Source of the DNA: Azolla caroliniana
Lineage: Eukaryota; Polypodiophyta
NCBI GenBank assembly: GCA_043228905.1
Contig: JBHGNT010000007.1
Location: 744,001 to 808,000, forward strand
Direction: 5' to 3'
DNA: 64,000 bases
The notes under the pieces were generated by a model, which was given only the letters and a program-made list of their open reading frames with translations, was not told where the DNA came from and ran no database searches. The translations under genes were made by a program, and so were the position numbers. Shown one piece after another: positions 55,214 through 64,000 of this stretch. How positions within the stretch are numbered: position 1 is the stretch's first letter; the number at the start of each line of letters is the position of its first letter.

Positions 55214-55535
55214 TGTCGTTAAGATTTTCGGCAATGGTGTGAAAATTGCATGGAATGTACAAAATCGAGTGTGTTTCTTCACACACAATAGGAAACAATA
55301 ATAGTGAAGATACTATTTTATATTAGTTTAATATCTTGGTATGAAAAGATGGATGTCTTCAAGAGCTTCCGAATGCATTTTACTACATATGAAACGGACA
55401 ACTTAGTGTCAAGTTATATGAGGGTGAAGTTTGAGGAGAAGAAGAGGAAAACAAAATTGTGAGATATCTCACATAGATAGGACAACATTAGGATTCCAGA
55501 GTATATAATTAGAGCCATATCTCTTTATATTATAT
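55214..55535 (+). repeat. Second copy of the 5S-associated repeat flank (no 5S)
   Basis: TGTCGTTAAGATTTTCGGCA..., GTACAAAATCGAG, TTTAATATCT, AAACGGACAACT, TGTCAAG, GTGAGATATCTCACATAG, AGAGCC match the minus strand of 8231-7975. After AGAGCCATATC it diverges from the 5S-bearing copy. Terminal TG is kept in both. Confidence 0.7.
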
Positions 55536-55787
55536 CTATGTGTTTAGAGTACATAAAGGTTGTGGGTTATATAACTTAGACGAATGTATTCGGCCAAGTT
55601 ATTCAAACAGGGTTTTGGACGGCACCGAACCTGACTGCAGACGGGCGAATTGATCGACTAAAGATGTAATATGCAGTTAAACATTTGTAAATACAAGGCT
55701 AAAGCCTTGTAAAATTTTGTGTTTATGAGGTGTAAGTAAGAATTTGAACCTTGCACCTCCTAGATAAGAGCCACATGACTTATCACT
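55536..55787. other. Left flank of copia N, unassigned
   Basis: Ends TATCACT; TCACT (55783-55787) is the target duplication of N. Joining it to 61394 restores ...GACTTATCACTAAGCTAAGTC. No gene. Confidence 0.5.
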
Positions 55788-56578
55788 TGTCGAGAAATAT
55801 GCGGAATAATCTCCGACCACAACCGAAGCGTAGATCACTTGATGACGATCAAACACAGAAGAAATGGGAATGGGGGTAAATATGCAAAACAGAAAGAGAA
55901 TACACAGGATGTTAATGTGGAAAACCCTGAGAGGGAAAAACCACGGGAGTCCATAGACTCCAAACTATCACTATGTCAAATAAATACAACAGGGAGCACA
56001 GAGGCAACAACCTCTTGCTCACAATCTTCGCCTAGCGGCGGTTACAACAGAGACACGATCTCTGTATATCGCTCTCTCTCTCTCACTCTTACGCACTGTA
56101 TAGAAGTTACACCAGTAACTCTATCATCATAACTATTAAGTTTGCCCTAGGTCATATTTATACTAATATGACTTTCGGGCTATTTACAAATATAGCCCCA
56201 GTGGGCTTCTAGAACATATTTACATATATGTCCCTTCCATCCGATGAGAGGTTCTCACCGGGCCTGCAACATTTGGTTCTCACCGGGTGTTCCTTGCTGG
56301 GTACTCGTCATCCGGTTCTCACTGGGTCTTCTGTTGCCGGGTACTCCACATCCGGTTCTCACCAGGTCTTCCGTTGCCGAGTACTCCACATCCGGTTCTC
56401 CCTGGGTCTTCCGTTCCCGAGTACTCCACATCCGGTTCTCCCTGGGTCTTCCGTTGCCGGTTACTCCACATCCAGTTCTCCCTGGGTCTTCCGTGGCCGG
56501 GTACTCCACATCCGGTTCTCACCAGGTCTTCCGATGCCGGGCCTTTGTATCCCATCCGGAGGGATCAAGATCCTAACA
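55788..56578 (-). repeat. 3' LTR of copia N (791 bp, seven 40-bp units)
   Basis: Plus strand TGTCGAGAAATATGCGG...AAGATCCTAACA. It holds seven copies of a 40-bp unit (about 56272-56550; TCCGGTTCTCnCnnGGTCTT then CCGTTGCCGGGTACTCCACA). In element sense the array lies in U3, upstream of the TATAAATATGACC box. Confidence 0.93.
56272..56550. repeat. 40-bp tandem repeat in the N 3' LTR
   Basis: TCCGGTTCTC starts recur at exactly 40-bp steps at 56311, 56351, 56391, 56431, 56471 (as TCCAGTTCTC) and 56511, with a variant at 56272. The 5' LTR has three units only (about 61247, 61287, 61327). Confidence 0.95.
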
Positions 56579-56592
56579 AACTCCCCCTTCAC
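56579..56592 (-). other. Polypurine tract of N
   Basis: Minus strand GTGAAGGGGGAGTT directly before the 3' LTR start TGTTAGGATC. Confidence 0.8.
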
Positions 56593-56627
56593 TCTGGCAT
56601 GGGATGCCTCGTCAATCTGATCTGCTT

Positions 56628-57365
56628 TCAGCATGCGTCTAGCTTGTCGGGCGTTAGCAGCTCGGTTAGTATATTTGACCCGTTCTCCTCCGTGTGGATC
56701 TTCGTCAGCACAAAATCTTGGTCTTCTACTTGCTCCCTAATCCAGTGGTACCTCCGCTGGATGTGCTTCGTCCTGGAATGATACGCTGCATTCTTCGCAA
56801 GGTGGATGGCACTTTGACTGTCGCAATAGAGCCGGTATTCCTCTTGCCGGATCCCTAGCTCTTCGATGAAGTCCTTCATCCATAGTATTTCCTTGCCGGC
56901 TTCCACAACTGCCATGTACTCCGCTTCCGTGGTTGACAACGCAACCATCTTTTGCAGCCTCGATTGCCACGAAACAGCTCCCCCCGCATATGTCATGACA
57001 TATCCGGATGTTGACCGGTTGGTATCCGAATCAGCCGACATATCCGAATCGGTGAAACCATCAAGTTGGGGTTTACTGGAGCCGAATCGGAGATGCATAC
57101 TTGAGGTGCCTTTCAAGTATCGGAGTATCCATTTTACCGCATTCCAGTGCTCCTTGCCGGGATTGCTCATAAACCGGCTCACCACTCCGACTGCATATCC
57201 GATATCCGGTCGGGTGCACACCATTGCGTACATTAGGCTCCCGAAAGCAGAGGCATATGGTATCTTCATCATATCCGCCTTCTTTGCCTTCGTCTTCGGG
57301 CTTTGCTTACCGGATAACCTGCAGTTTGCCGGAAGTGTCGATCCGACCGGTTTCGCATCTGACAT
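56628..57365 (-). pseudogene. Copia N RT thumb and RNase H
   Basis: Open frame MSDAKPVGSTLPANCRLSGK, ADMMKIPYASAFGSLMYAMV, SRFMSNPGKEHWNAVKWILR. RNase H follows: DGFTDSDMSADSDTNRSTSG (Asp), [20 protein letters not shown] (Glu), CDSQSAIHLAKNAAYHSRTK, ending NILTELLTPDKLDAC. The domain itself is intact. A stop just upstream (at about 57376) separates it from the RT palm. Confidence 0.93.
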
Positions 57366-57375
57366 GTTGAATCGC

Positions 57376-57935
57376 TAAAGCACCTTTGTCACGTACTTCT
57401 CTTGTGACAACCACAATTGCTTCGTTGGCCGGTCCTGGATGATATGCATCCCCAACATCTGTCTTGCCAGACCCAAGTCTTTCATTGAGAAGGTCCGGTT
57501 CAGTGCCTTCTTTAGCATCCGTATCTTGACTTGGTCTCGTCCGACGATCAACATGTCGTCCACTGTCTTGCCAGACCCAAATCTTTCATTGAGAAGGTCT
57601 GGTTCAGGGCCTTCTTCAGCATCCGTATCTTGACTTGGTCTCGTTCGACGATCCACATGTCGTCCACGTACAAGAGGAGTATCAGGAAGTCTCCACCTTC
57701 GAACTTCTTCACAAATATGCAGTGATCGGCCTGCGTCTTGTGGTACCCTTGATCAGTCATGAAGGAGTCGAACTTCCGGTACCATTGCCGGGGAGCCTGC
57801 TTCAACCCGTAGAGGCTCTTTTTTAACCGGAAAACCAAATGCTCCTTCCCTTTCTTCGCGAATCCCTCTGGTTGCTGCATGTAGATCTCCTCTTCGAGGT
57901 CGCCATGGAGGAACGCCGTCTTCACGTCTAACTAC
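57376..57935 (-). pseudogene. Copia N RT palm with duplicated catalytic segment
   Basis: [72 protein letters not shown], then a second copy TVDDMLIVGRDQVKIRMLKK...MKDLGLARQMLGMHIIQDRP. The repeat period is 104 bp (57461 versus 57565), so it shifts the frame. The YVDD box is present twice. Confidence 0.92.
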
Positions 57936-58762
57936 TCTACCTCGAGGTCCATGCTTGTCGCTATGCTCAGCACCGTCCGGATGGAAGTCATCTTTACTAT
58001 CGGGGCAAATATCTTGTCGAAGTCCATGCCCTTCTTCTGCTGGAACCCCTTCACCACGATCTTGGCTTTGTACCTTAGAGGGTTGCCGGCATCTCCCAGT
58101 TTCAACTTGTACACGCACTTGTTTCGGAGTGCCCTCTTTCCTTTCGACAACTCCAACAATTCATACGTGTGGTTCTCATGCAAGGAATCCATCTCGTCCT
58201 GCATGGCACTCAACCACTTGCGGCTATGGGTGTCATCCTTCACTTCTTCGAAGCTTTCCGGCTCCCCCTCATCGGTCAACAGCACATGCTCTACATCCGG
58301 AAATCTCTGGGGGGGCCTTCTCTCTCTAAGAGGATATCTCTGTCTTTGGCTTTCAGCAACCGGCTCCTCTATTTTTTCTTCATCTGAATCCAATTCGGGG
58401 TCTTGGCCGATTCCGGTTTCAGCTTCCTCTACTTCTTCTTCTGCCGGCTCGGTATCCTCATCGTAACCGGCTGGTTCCTCGAGTGTCAACCGGCTCTTAG
58501 CCGGGTGGGTCTGAATCTCATCAGAGTTCATTATCTTCTTCTCTGACTCCCAGTCGGCAAGAGTCTTGTCCTCCATGAAGATAATATCTCGGCTCTGGAA
58601 AACCTTCTTGTCTACCGGATCCCACACTCGGTAGCCGAACTCAATCTCGCCGTATCCGAGGAATATGCATGGCCGGGTCTTTGGATCCAACTTTCCTCTC
58701 CAGTCCTTAGCAACATGCACGTACGCGAGACACCCGAACACCTTCAAATGCCGGTAGGACAC
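57932..58762 (-). pseudogene. Copia N integrase tail, linker, RT fingers
   Basis: 276-codon open frame: MSYRHLKVFGCLAYVHVAKD, CIFLGYGEIEFGYRVWDPVD, an acidic linker (EEEVEEAETGIGQDPELDSD), RYPLRERRPPQRFPDVEHVL, then RT start SFEEVKDDTHSRKWLSAMQD and GFQQKKGMDFDKIFAPIVKM. A stop at the end (about 57932) replaces Gln before LDVKTAFLHG. Confidence 0.92.
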
Positions 58763-58774
58763 TTCCTTACCGGT

Positions 58775-59476
58775 TCACACCTTTTGCGGCGTGTCTCCAT
58801 CCAAGGGCACTGAGGGTGATCTGTTTATCACATATGTCGATGTCGACAACGCCTCAGCCCAAAACTTCTTGGGTAGTTTAGCATGTGCTAGCATACTTCG
58901 GAACCTCTCCATTATGCTTCGGCTCATCCTCTCGGCAAGCACGTTTAGTTCTGGCGTCTTCGGCACGGTAAATTCGAGCCGGATTCCCTTCGAGCGGCAG
59001 TACTCCTCAAACTGCCCCCGATATTCCCCTCCGTTATCTGCTCGAACCGCCTTTAGGTTCCGTCCGATTTCTCTTTCCACTCTTGCATGGAGCTCCTTTA
59101 AGACGGATAACACCTGATCCTTCGTCTTCAACGGTGTAGCCCATAGCCTCCTACGGTGGTCATCTATGAACGTCACGAAGTACTGCACTCCGGCATGAGA
59201 CTTCGTGTCCACTTGACACATATCGGTATGCACCAACTCCAATGGTGCATTACGTCTCATCGGTGGCCTTGATCGGAAGGAGGTCCGGTTTTGCTTACCG
59301 GCTAGGCAGTTGGTGCACCTCTCAAGATGCACGTTCTTCACCGGAATGAGGATGTCATCGGCAAGCCTCTTCATCCCCTTCACGCTCATGTGACACAGTC
59401 TCTTGTGCCACAGCTCACTGGCAGTGTCGGAAGCCACGTTCACTTCTTCCGGGCATAACCGGGCATGACCGGGCAT
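58775..59476 (-). pseudogene. Copia N integrase
   Basis: Zinc domain ELWHKRLCHMSVKGMKRL...CTNCLAGKQ, core LELVHTDMCQVD (Asp), VRADNGGEYRGQFEEYCRSK (Asp), LNVLAERMSRSIMERFRSML (Glu), FWAEALSTSTYVINRSPSVP. All three catalytic residues are present and the frame is open across the domain; it ends at a stop at about 58775. Confidence 0.93.
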
Positions 59477-60254
59477 TCATCAGGTACAACATGTTGACCT
59501 TCCGGGCCCGAGCCACTATCAGGCTCCCTTTGCTGAATTTCATGACTTCGTTCCGGATACTACCCGTGTAGCCTTCATCATCTAGCCGACTGGCTGATAT
59601 CAGGTTCAGTCGAACCTCCGGAACGTGTCGGACATCCTTCAGCAGCAACTTGCATCCGGTTGGTGTTGTCAACCACACGTCTCCTATGTCGACAATTCGG
59701 CATGTGCCTTCATTCCCCATCCGGACACTACCATGATCACCGGTTGTGTAGGATGAGAAGCATTGCCGGTCCGAGGTAAGGTGCAACGACGCTCCGGAAT
59801 CGACAACCCACGTTGTCTTGTCGCCGGCAAGGTTCAACTCACTCTCCTTGGTGATGAGCATCAACTCTTCTTCACTTGCCGCGATTGCCGTCGTTCCCTT
59901 CCGGTCCGGTCCCCTCCGGTCTTTACCGTTCTGGTCCGGAGTCCACTTCGAATCGGTACCATCGGTTTCCCGTTCTTTTCGGAAGTGCCGACAGTTCTTC
60001 TGGAAGTGTCCCGGCTTGCTGCAATAGAAGCAAGTAGGCCTCCCCCTTGACTTTGACCGTGTCCCCGACTTTTCCCGGTTCTGGGGACTACGGTTCCTTT
60101 GTCTTCCGCGTTCCGATTCGGTAAGGAACGCTTTGGAGTCGGAGCTCATATCCTTGTCTTTCCGATGCGCCTCCTCATCTAGCAAGCTCGACTTCACTCT
60201 TGCTAGGCATAAACGTTTACCTTCCGGCCCAGCGTTGCCCAAAGTAACAACCAA
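59415..60254 (-). pseudogene. Copia N gag C-terminus and protease
   Basis: CCHC knuckle CFYCSKPGHFQKNC, basic linker, protease WVVDSGASLHLTSDRQCFSS with an intact DSG site, MGNEGTCRIVDIGDVWL, and the GAG-pre-integrase LYLMNARS. The frame then slips around CPVMPGRSERGF, where a CCGGGCAT(A/G)ACCGGGCATGACC repeat causes the overlap with the integrase frame. Confidence 0.92.
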
Positions 60255-60717
60255 CGTCTCCCAACTATCTAGGAGGGAGGGAACCGAGCAGGATCAGTGC
60301 TAGTACCTCATCGGCAAGAGGTACTTCCAATGATGTTGCCTGGTGGATCAGCCCCTGGAAGGCATTCATGTGCTCTGTCATGCTGGACCCATCTTGGTAC
60401 CGGAGTCTTACTAACTTCCGAAATACCAAAACTTGATTAACAACATTTTTGTTCTGAAACATAATGCCGATCTTCTCCCACAGCTCATGACCCTTGCTCT
60501 CTTCATTGAAGTTGTTGTATAGGCTCATGTCAATGAAGCACCGTATGTACGCCGTCGTCTTCATGTGCATCACCTCCCATATCGTGGCGTCGATTTTGTC
60601 CAGTTTCTTGTCCTCGAATTCAACTGGCAACCAAAGATCTTTAACCACGAGCATGTCCCTCATCGTCAACTTCCACATAGAGTAGTTGGAGCCGGTGAGC
60701 TTGAACATGCCTCCCAA
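60255..60717 (-). pseudogene. Copia N gag N-terminal part
   Basis: MGGMFKLTGSNYSMWKLTMR, DLWLPVEFEDKKLDKID, IRCFIDMSLYNNFNEESKGH, VFRKLVRLRYQDGSSMTEHM, ADEVLALILLGSLPPR; it ends at a frameshift at about 60265 before SWETLVVTLGNAGPEG. ATG at 60715-60717; D has six extra N-terminal residues. Confidence 0.9.
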
Positions 60718-60744
60718 CGAATTGTCTATTTTTCTATGTTGTTT

Positions 60745-60757
60745 TGCTCAAATACCA
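60745..60757 (-). other. Primer binding site of N (degenerate)
   Basis: Minus strand TTGGTATTTGAGC, against TGGTATCAGAGC; two changes. Confidence 0.65.
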
Positions 60758-60761
60758 AATT

Positions 60762-61393
60762 GGTCGAGAAATATGCGGAATAATCTCCGGCCACAACTGA
60801 AGCGTAGATCACTTGATGACGATCAAACACAGAAGAAATGGGAATGGGGGTAAGTATGCAAAACAGAAAGAGAATACACAATATGTTAACGTGGAAAACC
60901 CTGAGAGGGAAAAACTACGGGAGTCCACAAACTCCAAACTATCACTATGTCAAATAAATACAACAGGGAGCACAGAGGCAACAACCTCTTGCTCACAATC
61001 TTCGCCTAGCGGCTGTTACAACAGAGACACGATCTCTGTATATCGCTCTCTCTCTCTCACTCTTACGCACTGTATAGAAGTTACACCAGTAACTCTATCA
61101 TCATAACTATTAAGTTTGCCCTAGGTCATATTTATACTAATATGACTTTCGGGCTATTTACAAATATAGACCCAATGGGCTCTCTAGAACATATTTACAT
61201 ATATGTCCCTTCCATCCAATGAGAGGTTCTCACTGGGCCTACAACATCCGGTTCTCATCGGGTCTTCCTTGCCGGGTACTCGTCATCTGGTTATCACCAG
61301 GTCTTCCGTTGTCGGGTAGTCCACATCCGGTTCTCACCGGGTCTTCCGTTGTCGGGCCTTCGTATCCCATTCGGAGGGACTAAGATCCTAACA
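60762..61393 (-). repeat. 5' LTR of copia N (about 632 bp, three 40-bp units)
   Basis: Nearly identical to the 3' LTR except for four fewer 40-bp units (about 160 bp) and scattered substitutions. It begins TGTTAGGATC in element sense. Confidence 0.93.
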
Positions 61394-61603
61394 TCACTAA
61401 GCTAAGTCATGACTTTAGGGTTAAAATTTTATCATTGTACTTTTCATATGTAAAATCTCATACATGAGAGCTTGGATGAGTGACATGGCAAACATGCATC
61501 GCATGCATGTCTTGCACCCTCCACATGCATCATATGCATGGGGGCATCTATAAAAGAATGGAGGAATCAAGCAAGAAGGGACTAATGAAGAAATTGGGAA
61601 GAA

Positions 61604-61637
<34 letters not shown>

Positions 61638-61824
61638 CAATTTATCCTAATGGTGATGTATCTTGTCTCTCAAATCTAAAATCAAGGGTTTAATCTCAAT
61701 CTCTCTCTCTCTCCATATCAATCTCTCTCAATCTATCTTAAATCCTTTCTCGCTAAAGTTAGTGTAAACTTTGAATCCTTTCGGTCCAGAACCCCGGCGG
61801 TTCCGCCTCACGATCCACACGTAG
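61394..61824. other. Flank between N and P, with (AAT)n
   Basis: Contains GCATGCATG-rich words (61496-61540), TATAAAAG (61549-61556), an (ATA)n tract at about 61609-61636 and a (CT)n tract at about 61698-61716. CCGGCGGTTCCGCC lies at 61794-61807. It may be part of an older LTR. No coding seen. Confidence 0.4.
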
Positions 61825-62420
61825 TGACAGATTTTTCACGACAACGGACTAGTGAGCCTCTAATCAAGAGCACACAGGCTTCCTACGCAAGTAGAGTCCT
61901 CACTCAACCTTGCAGAATGTACAGAGTAGAAAAACCCCAAACACTCATTAGCGCAAACCGACGACACCTTCCTTTTTTAGCTCATTTGGGGAAGAAGCAA
62001 AAGCTGACGTCCTCTATGTTACGAAGGCGCTACGGCTCTTCTGTGTGCACAGAGGATCGTGGTGTGCTGGATCGTTTAGTGCTCAAGACAAAAAAAAAGG
62101 AAGGGGAAGGAGGCTTACCTTTGCACAATCCAAAAAGCTTCTACTTCATTACACGCAGAGCTCAACTCGCTCTCGTCTGTTTTCTGTTCTTTCTACTCTC
62201 TACACTACTCTCGCTCTTCTCTTACTACTTACTACAACTTACTTTTTACCTAGTACATAAGTGACTTATATATGCAACTAATTAGCTGTCAGTAGCTAAA
62301 TAGCTGTAAGTAGCTAAATAGTTGTTTCACCTTTATGTCCATTAGTAGCTAATTAGCTAATAGCTACTATAGCTTTTTCTCAATAAGCATCACATACCTT
62401 TGTTGAACTTGCTTCTCAAC
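61825..62420 (-). repeat. 3' LTR of copia P (inner edge sure, outer edge tentative)
   Basis: In element sense starts TGTTGAGAAGCAAG (62420), directly after a polypurine tract. Repeated TAGCTA/TAGCTGT words at 62279-62370. Outer end set at TGACAG (61825) because it gives TG...CA; no second LTR is inside the window to confirm. Confidence 0.6.
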
Positions 62421-62434
62421 ACTCCCCCTCAAGC
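62421..62434 (-). other. Polypurine tract of P
   Basis: Minus strand GCTTGAGGGGGAG adjoining TGTTGAG. Same form as the PPT of C. Confidence 0.85.
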
Positions 62435-62439
62435 TCAAC

Positions 62440-62735
62440 TTATCCTTTCTTGAGGTCATCTTCAATCTTCTTTTCTTCATGCTTTTCAGCTACCATGCCG
62501 ATGGTTATAACTCCCATCATGTCTCTAAACTGTGTATGTTTTTCCATGCTCAATCCCTTCGTAAGAATATCAACAACTTGCTGATTTGTACTTACATATA
62601 ACAAATCCACTTCTCCATCAATCACTTTTTCTCTAACAAAATGATAATGCACTTCAATGTGCTTTGTTCTTGCATGGAACACTGGGTTTTTTGCCAGCTA
62701 AATGCTACTCATATTGTCACACCAAATTGTGATCT
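62440..62735 (-). pseudogene. Copia P RNase H end
   Basis: [59 protein letters not shown], then a Lys/Glu-rich end. Similar to C ([20 protein letters not shown]). A stop replaces Gln in SSIQLAK. At about 62735 the sequence jumps directly to the pre-RT linker. Confidence 0.88.
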
Positions 62736-63466
62736 TCTGATCTTCTCAGTTTCTGATTTGCATCCTTCATTGCCTTTTCCATACCAGGGATTTTCAGGGA
62801 TCCTATACCAAGCTCATCATCCAATGATGTATCTGAATCTACATCTTCCATGTTTCTAGATCCATAATCAAGCATTTCATACTCTGGCATTTTCTGTTTT
62901 CCTTTTCTATCATCATAATTTTTGTGTCTTGCATGTTTTCCACTCCATGCATTAGATTCAAATTTACTTCCTGCGCTTCCAGATGGTCCAGTACATTCCA
63001 TTGATGTTGAACTTTGTTGTCCAACATTGCTTCCGTTTCTGTGGTTATCTCTTACATTTTTAGATTTATCCTCACAGTCTTCATCAGTTTCTACATTTTG
63101 TTTTGGGTTGTACCAGCTACCGAACTCATCAAATATTACATCCCAATTTACCACAATCTTTTTTGTGAAAGGGTTATAACATATATACCCTTTTTGCTCC
63201 TCTAAATATCCAACAAAAATACATTTTTTAGCTTTTGGATCAAGCTTATTTCTCACTTCAGCAGGTACATGTACATATGCAAGGCATCCAAACACTTTTA
63301 AGTGTTCTAAACTAGGCTTTCTGCCATAGAAGCATTCTTCAAGAGTTACCTCATGTACTCCAAATGTTATACACCTATTTAGAATGTAGTTTGCTGTGTT
63401 TACACCTTCTGCCCAGAAATACAATGGCATATTTTTTTCTGTCATCATGGCTCTTGCTATGTTCAC
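62736..63466 (-). pseudogene. Copia P integrase tail and linker
   Basis: Open 249-codon frame: MNIARAMMTEKNMPLYFWAE, ILNRCITFGVHEVTLEECFY, HLKVFGCLAYVHVPAEVRNK, CIFVGYLEEQKGYICYNPFT, a polar linker (Ser/Asn/Asp-rich), and GMEKAMKDANQKLRR. It runs into the RNase H end without any RT. Confidence 0.9.
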
Positions 63467-64000
63467 TAGAGTTCTGTTTTTTCTCTCAGCAACTCCATTT
63501 TGTTGTGGAGTATATCTGCATGTAAACTATCTCCTTATTCCTTGATTGCATAGAAAATCAGAAAACTCATTTGAGAAGTACTCTCCTCCTCCATTAGATC
63601 TTAAGCATTTTATTCTAGTTCCAGCCTGTTTTTCTACCATACATTTGAACTTACGAAAGCAATCAAATAATTCACTTTTTTCTTTCATGAAGTACACCCA
63701 TGTTTTCCTTGAGCAATCATCAATAAATGTTACATAAAATCTGTAGCCACCAATAGATACATTTTGTGTTGGTTCCCATACATCCGTATGTACCAAATCC
63801 AACAGATTTTTACTTACATGTCTTTCATGAGGGAAAGGCAACCTGTTTTGCTTTCCATGTTGGCATGCTTCACATATTTTTCCCATCTCACAATCTTTGA
63901 GCTTAGGCAGTCCAACCACTGCATCTTTCTTCAACATATTTTTCAATGTTTGCATACTTATGTGACCGATTCTTTTATGCCACATTTCCCCTTCTGAGAT
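63467..64000 (-). pseudogene. Copia P integrase core (continues beyond window)
   Basis: Zinc domain MWHKRIGHISMQTLKNMLKK...CEACQHGKQ, first Asp LDLVHTDVWEP, ITF-type VTFIDDCSRKTWVYF, then CLRSNGGGEYFSNEFSDFLC, where the second catalytic Asp is Asn. GIRR is followed by a stop (about 63524-63526, Gln expected) and FTCRYTPQQNGVAERKN with the Glu. Gag and 5' LTR lie beyond 64000. Confidence 0.9.

Larger units (their letters stand above)
55788..61393 (-). mobile_element. Copia N, complete LTR retrotransposon
   Basis: Perfect target duplication TCACT (55783-55787, 61394-61398), paired LTRs, PBS, PPT and all copia domains in order on the minus strand. 5606 bp. It is the same family as D at 3.66-9.33 kb, and in opposite orientation. 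Lesions: frameshifts in gag and pol, a stop near 58770, and a 104-bp duplication in RT. Confidence 0.95.

Noticed and set aside
56272-56550. CRISPR-like regular array
   Set aside because: The 40-bp units are contiguous with no unique spacers and lie in a plant LTR.
56228-56620. Three overlapping ORFs with GSHQVFRCRVLHIRF-type repeats
   Set aside because: They are reading frames through the 40-bp LTR repeat, whose unit length (not a multiple of 3) opens several frames; no evidence of a protein.
62045-62264. ORFs of 71 and 146 codons in the P LTR
   Set aside because: They lie in the non-coding LTR, have low-complexity hydrophobic ends from CT tracts and no homologous pattern.

Overview
The window is nuclear DNA from a flowering plant. 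It is dominated by nested, decayed LTR retrotransposons of both superfamilies, and it contains an interrupted MLO-like gene and an intact-looking 5S rRNA unit. MLO proteins and this density of Ty1/copia and Ty3/gypsy elements with tRNA-iMet-type primer sites point to a land plant. The species cannot be told from the sequence. Nothing indicates a bacterium, organelle or virus. All assignments were made by reading translations and hand-aligning repeats; no database was searched.

Layout. 0-2 kb: a GC-rich, broken minus-strand gene of unknown function with repeated Gly-rich modules. 2.2-3.66 kb: a copia gag/protease fragment fused to an inverted copia RNase H fragment. 3.66-9.33 kb: copia element D (+), degenerate, with its reverse transcriptase (RT) region split by a 1.4-kb insert holding three 5S-derived segments and an inverted partial LTR. 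9.33-11.48 kb: copia E (-), a deletion derivative in which gag is joined to RT. 11.48-27.9 kb: an old minus-strand copia (F) cut into three pieces by copia C (11.66-17.40 kb, LTRs and TSD CAAAT) and gypsy G (18.42-27.60 kb). 27.9-37.75 kb: a DNA-transposon remnant (H) carrying a 640-bp foldback and invaded by copia I (29.35-37.38 kb, -), whose linker-RT segment is tandemly quadrupled (4 x 972 bp).

37.75-44.7 kb: AT-rich low-coding DNA with LTR fragments, a 1.3-1.5-kb direct duplication and an IST1-like pseudogene split by a 1.4-kb solo-LTR-like insertion. 45.2-50.25 kb: an MLO-like gene (-) for which 14 phase-consistent exons could be traced; the C-terminal tail exon is not visible. 51.0-51.4 kb: a partial duplicate of its first exon. 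51.9-52.6 kb: a small copia fragment. 52.85-54.75 kb: a DDE/DUF7869-like transposase remnant (-), sister of H. 55.79-61.39 kb: copia N (-), complete with TSD TCACT and of the same family as D. 61.8-64 kb: copia P (-), internally deleted, running out of the window.

How the parts relate. The mobile elements record an order of events: F is older than C and G; H is older than I; the I unit was already dead (shared stop codons) before it was amplified fourfold. Nearly every element carries inactivating lesions: stops that look like C-to-T changes at CWG sites, lost catalytic residues, or internal deletions. No element looks fully autonomous. MLO is the only host protein gene with an intact reading structure over many exons.
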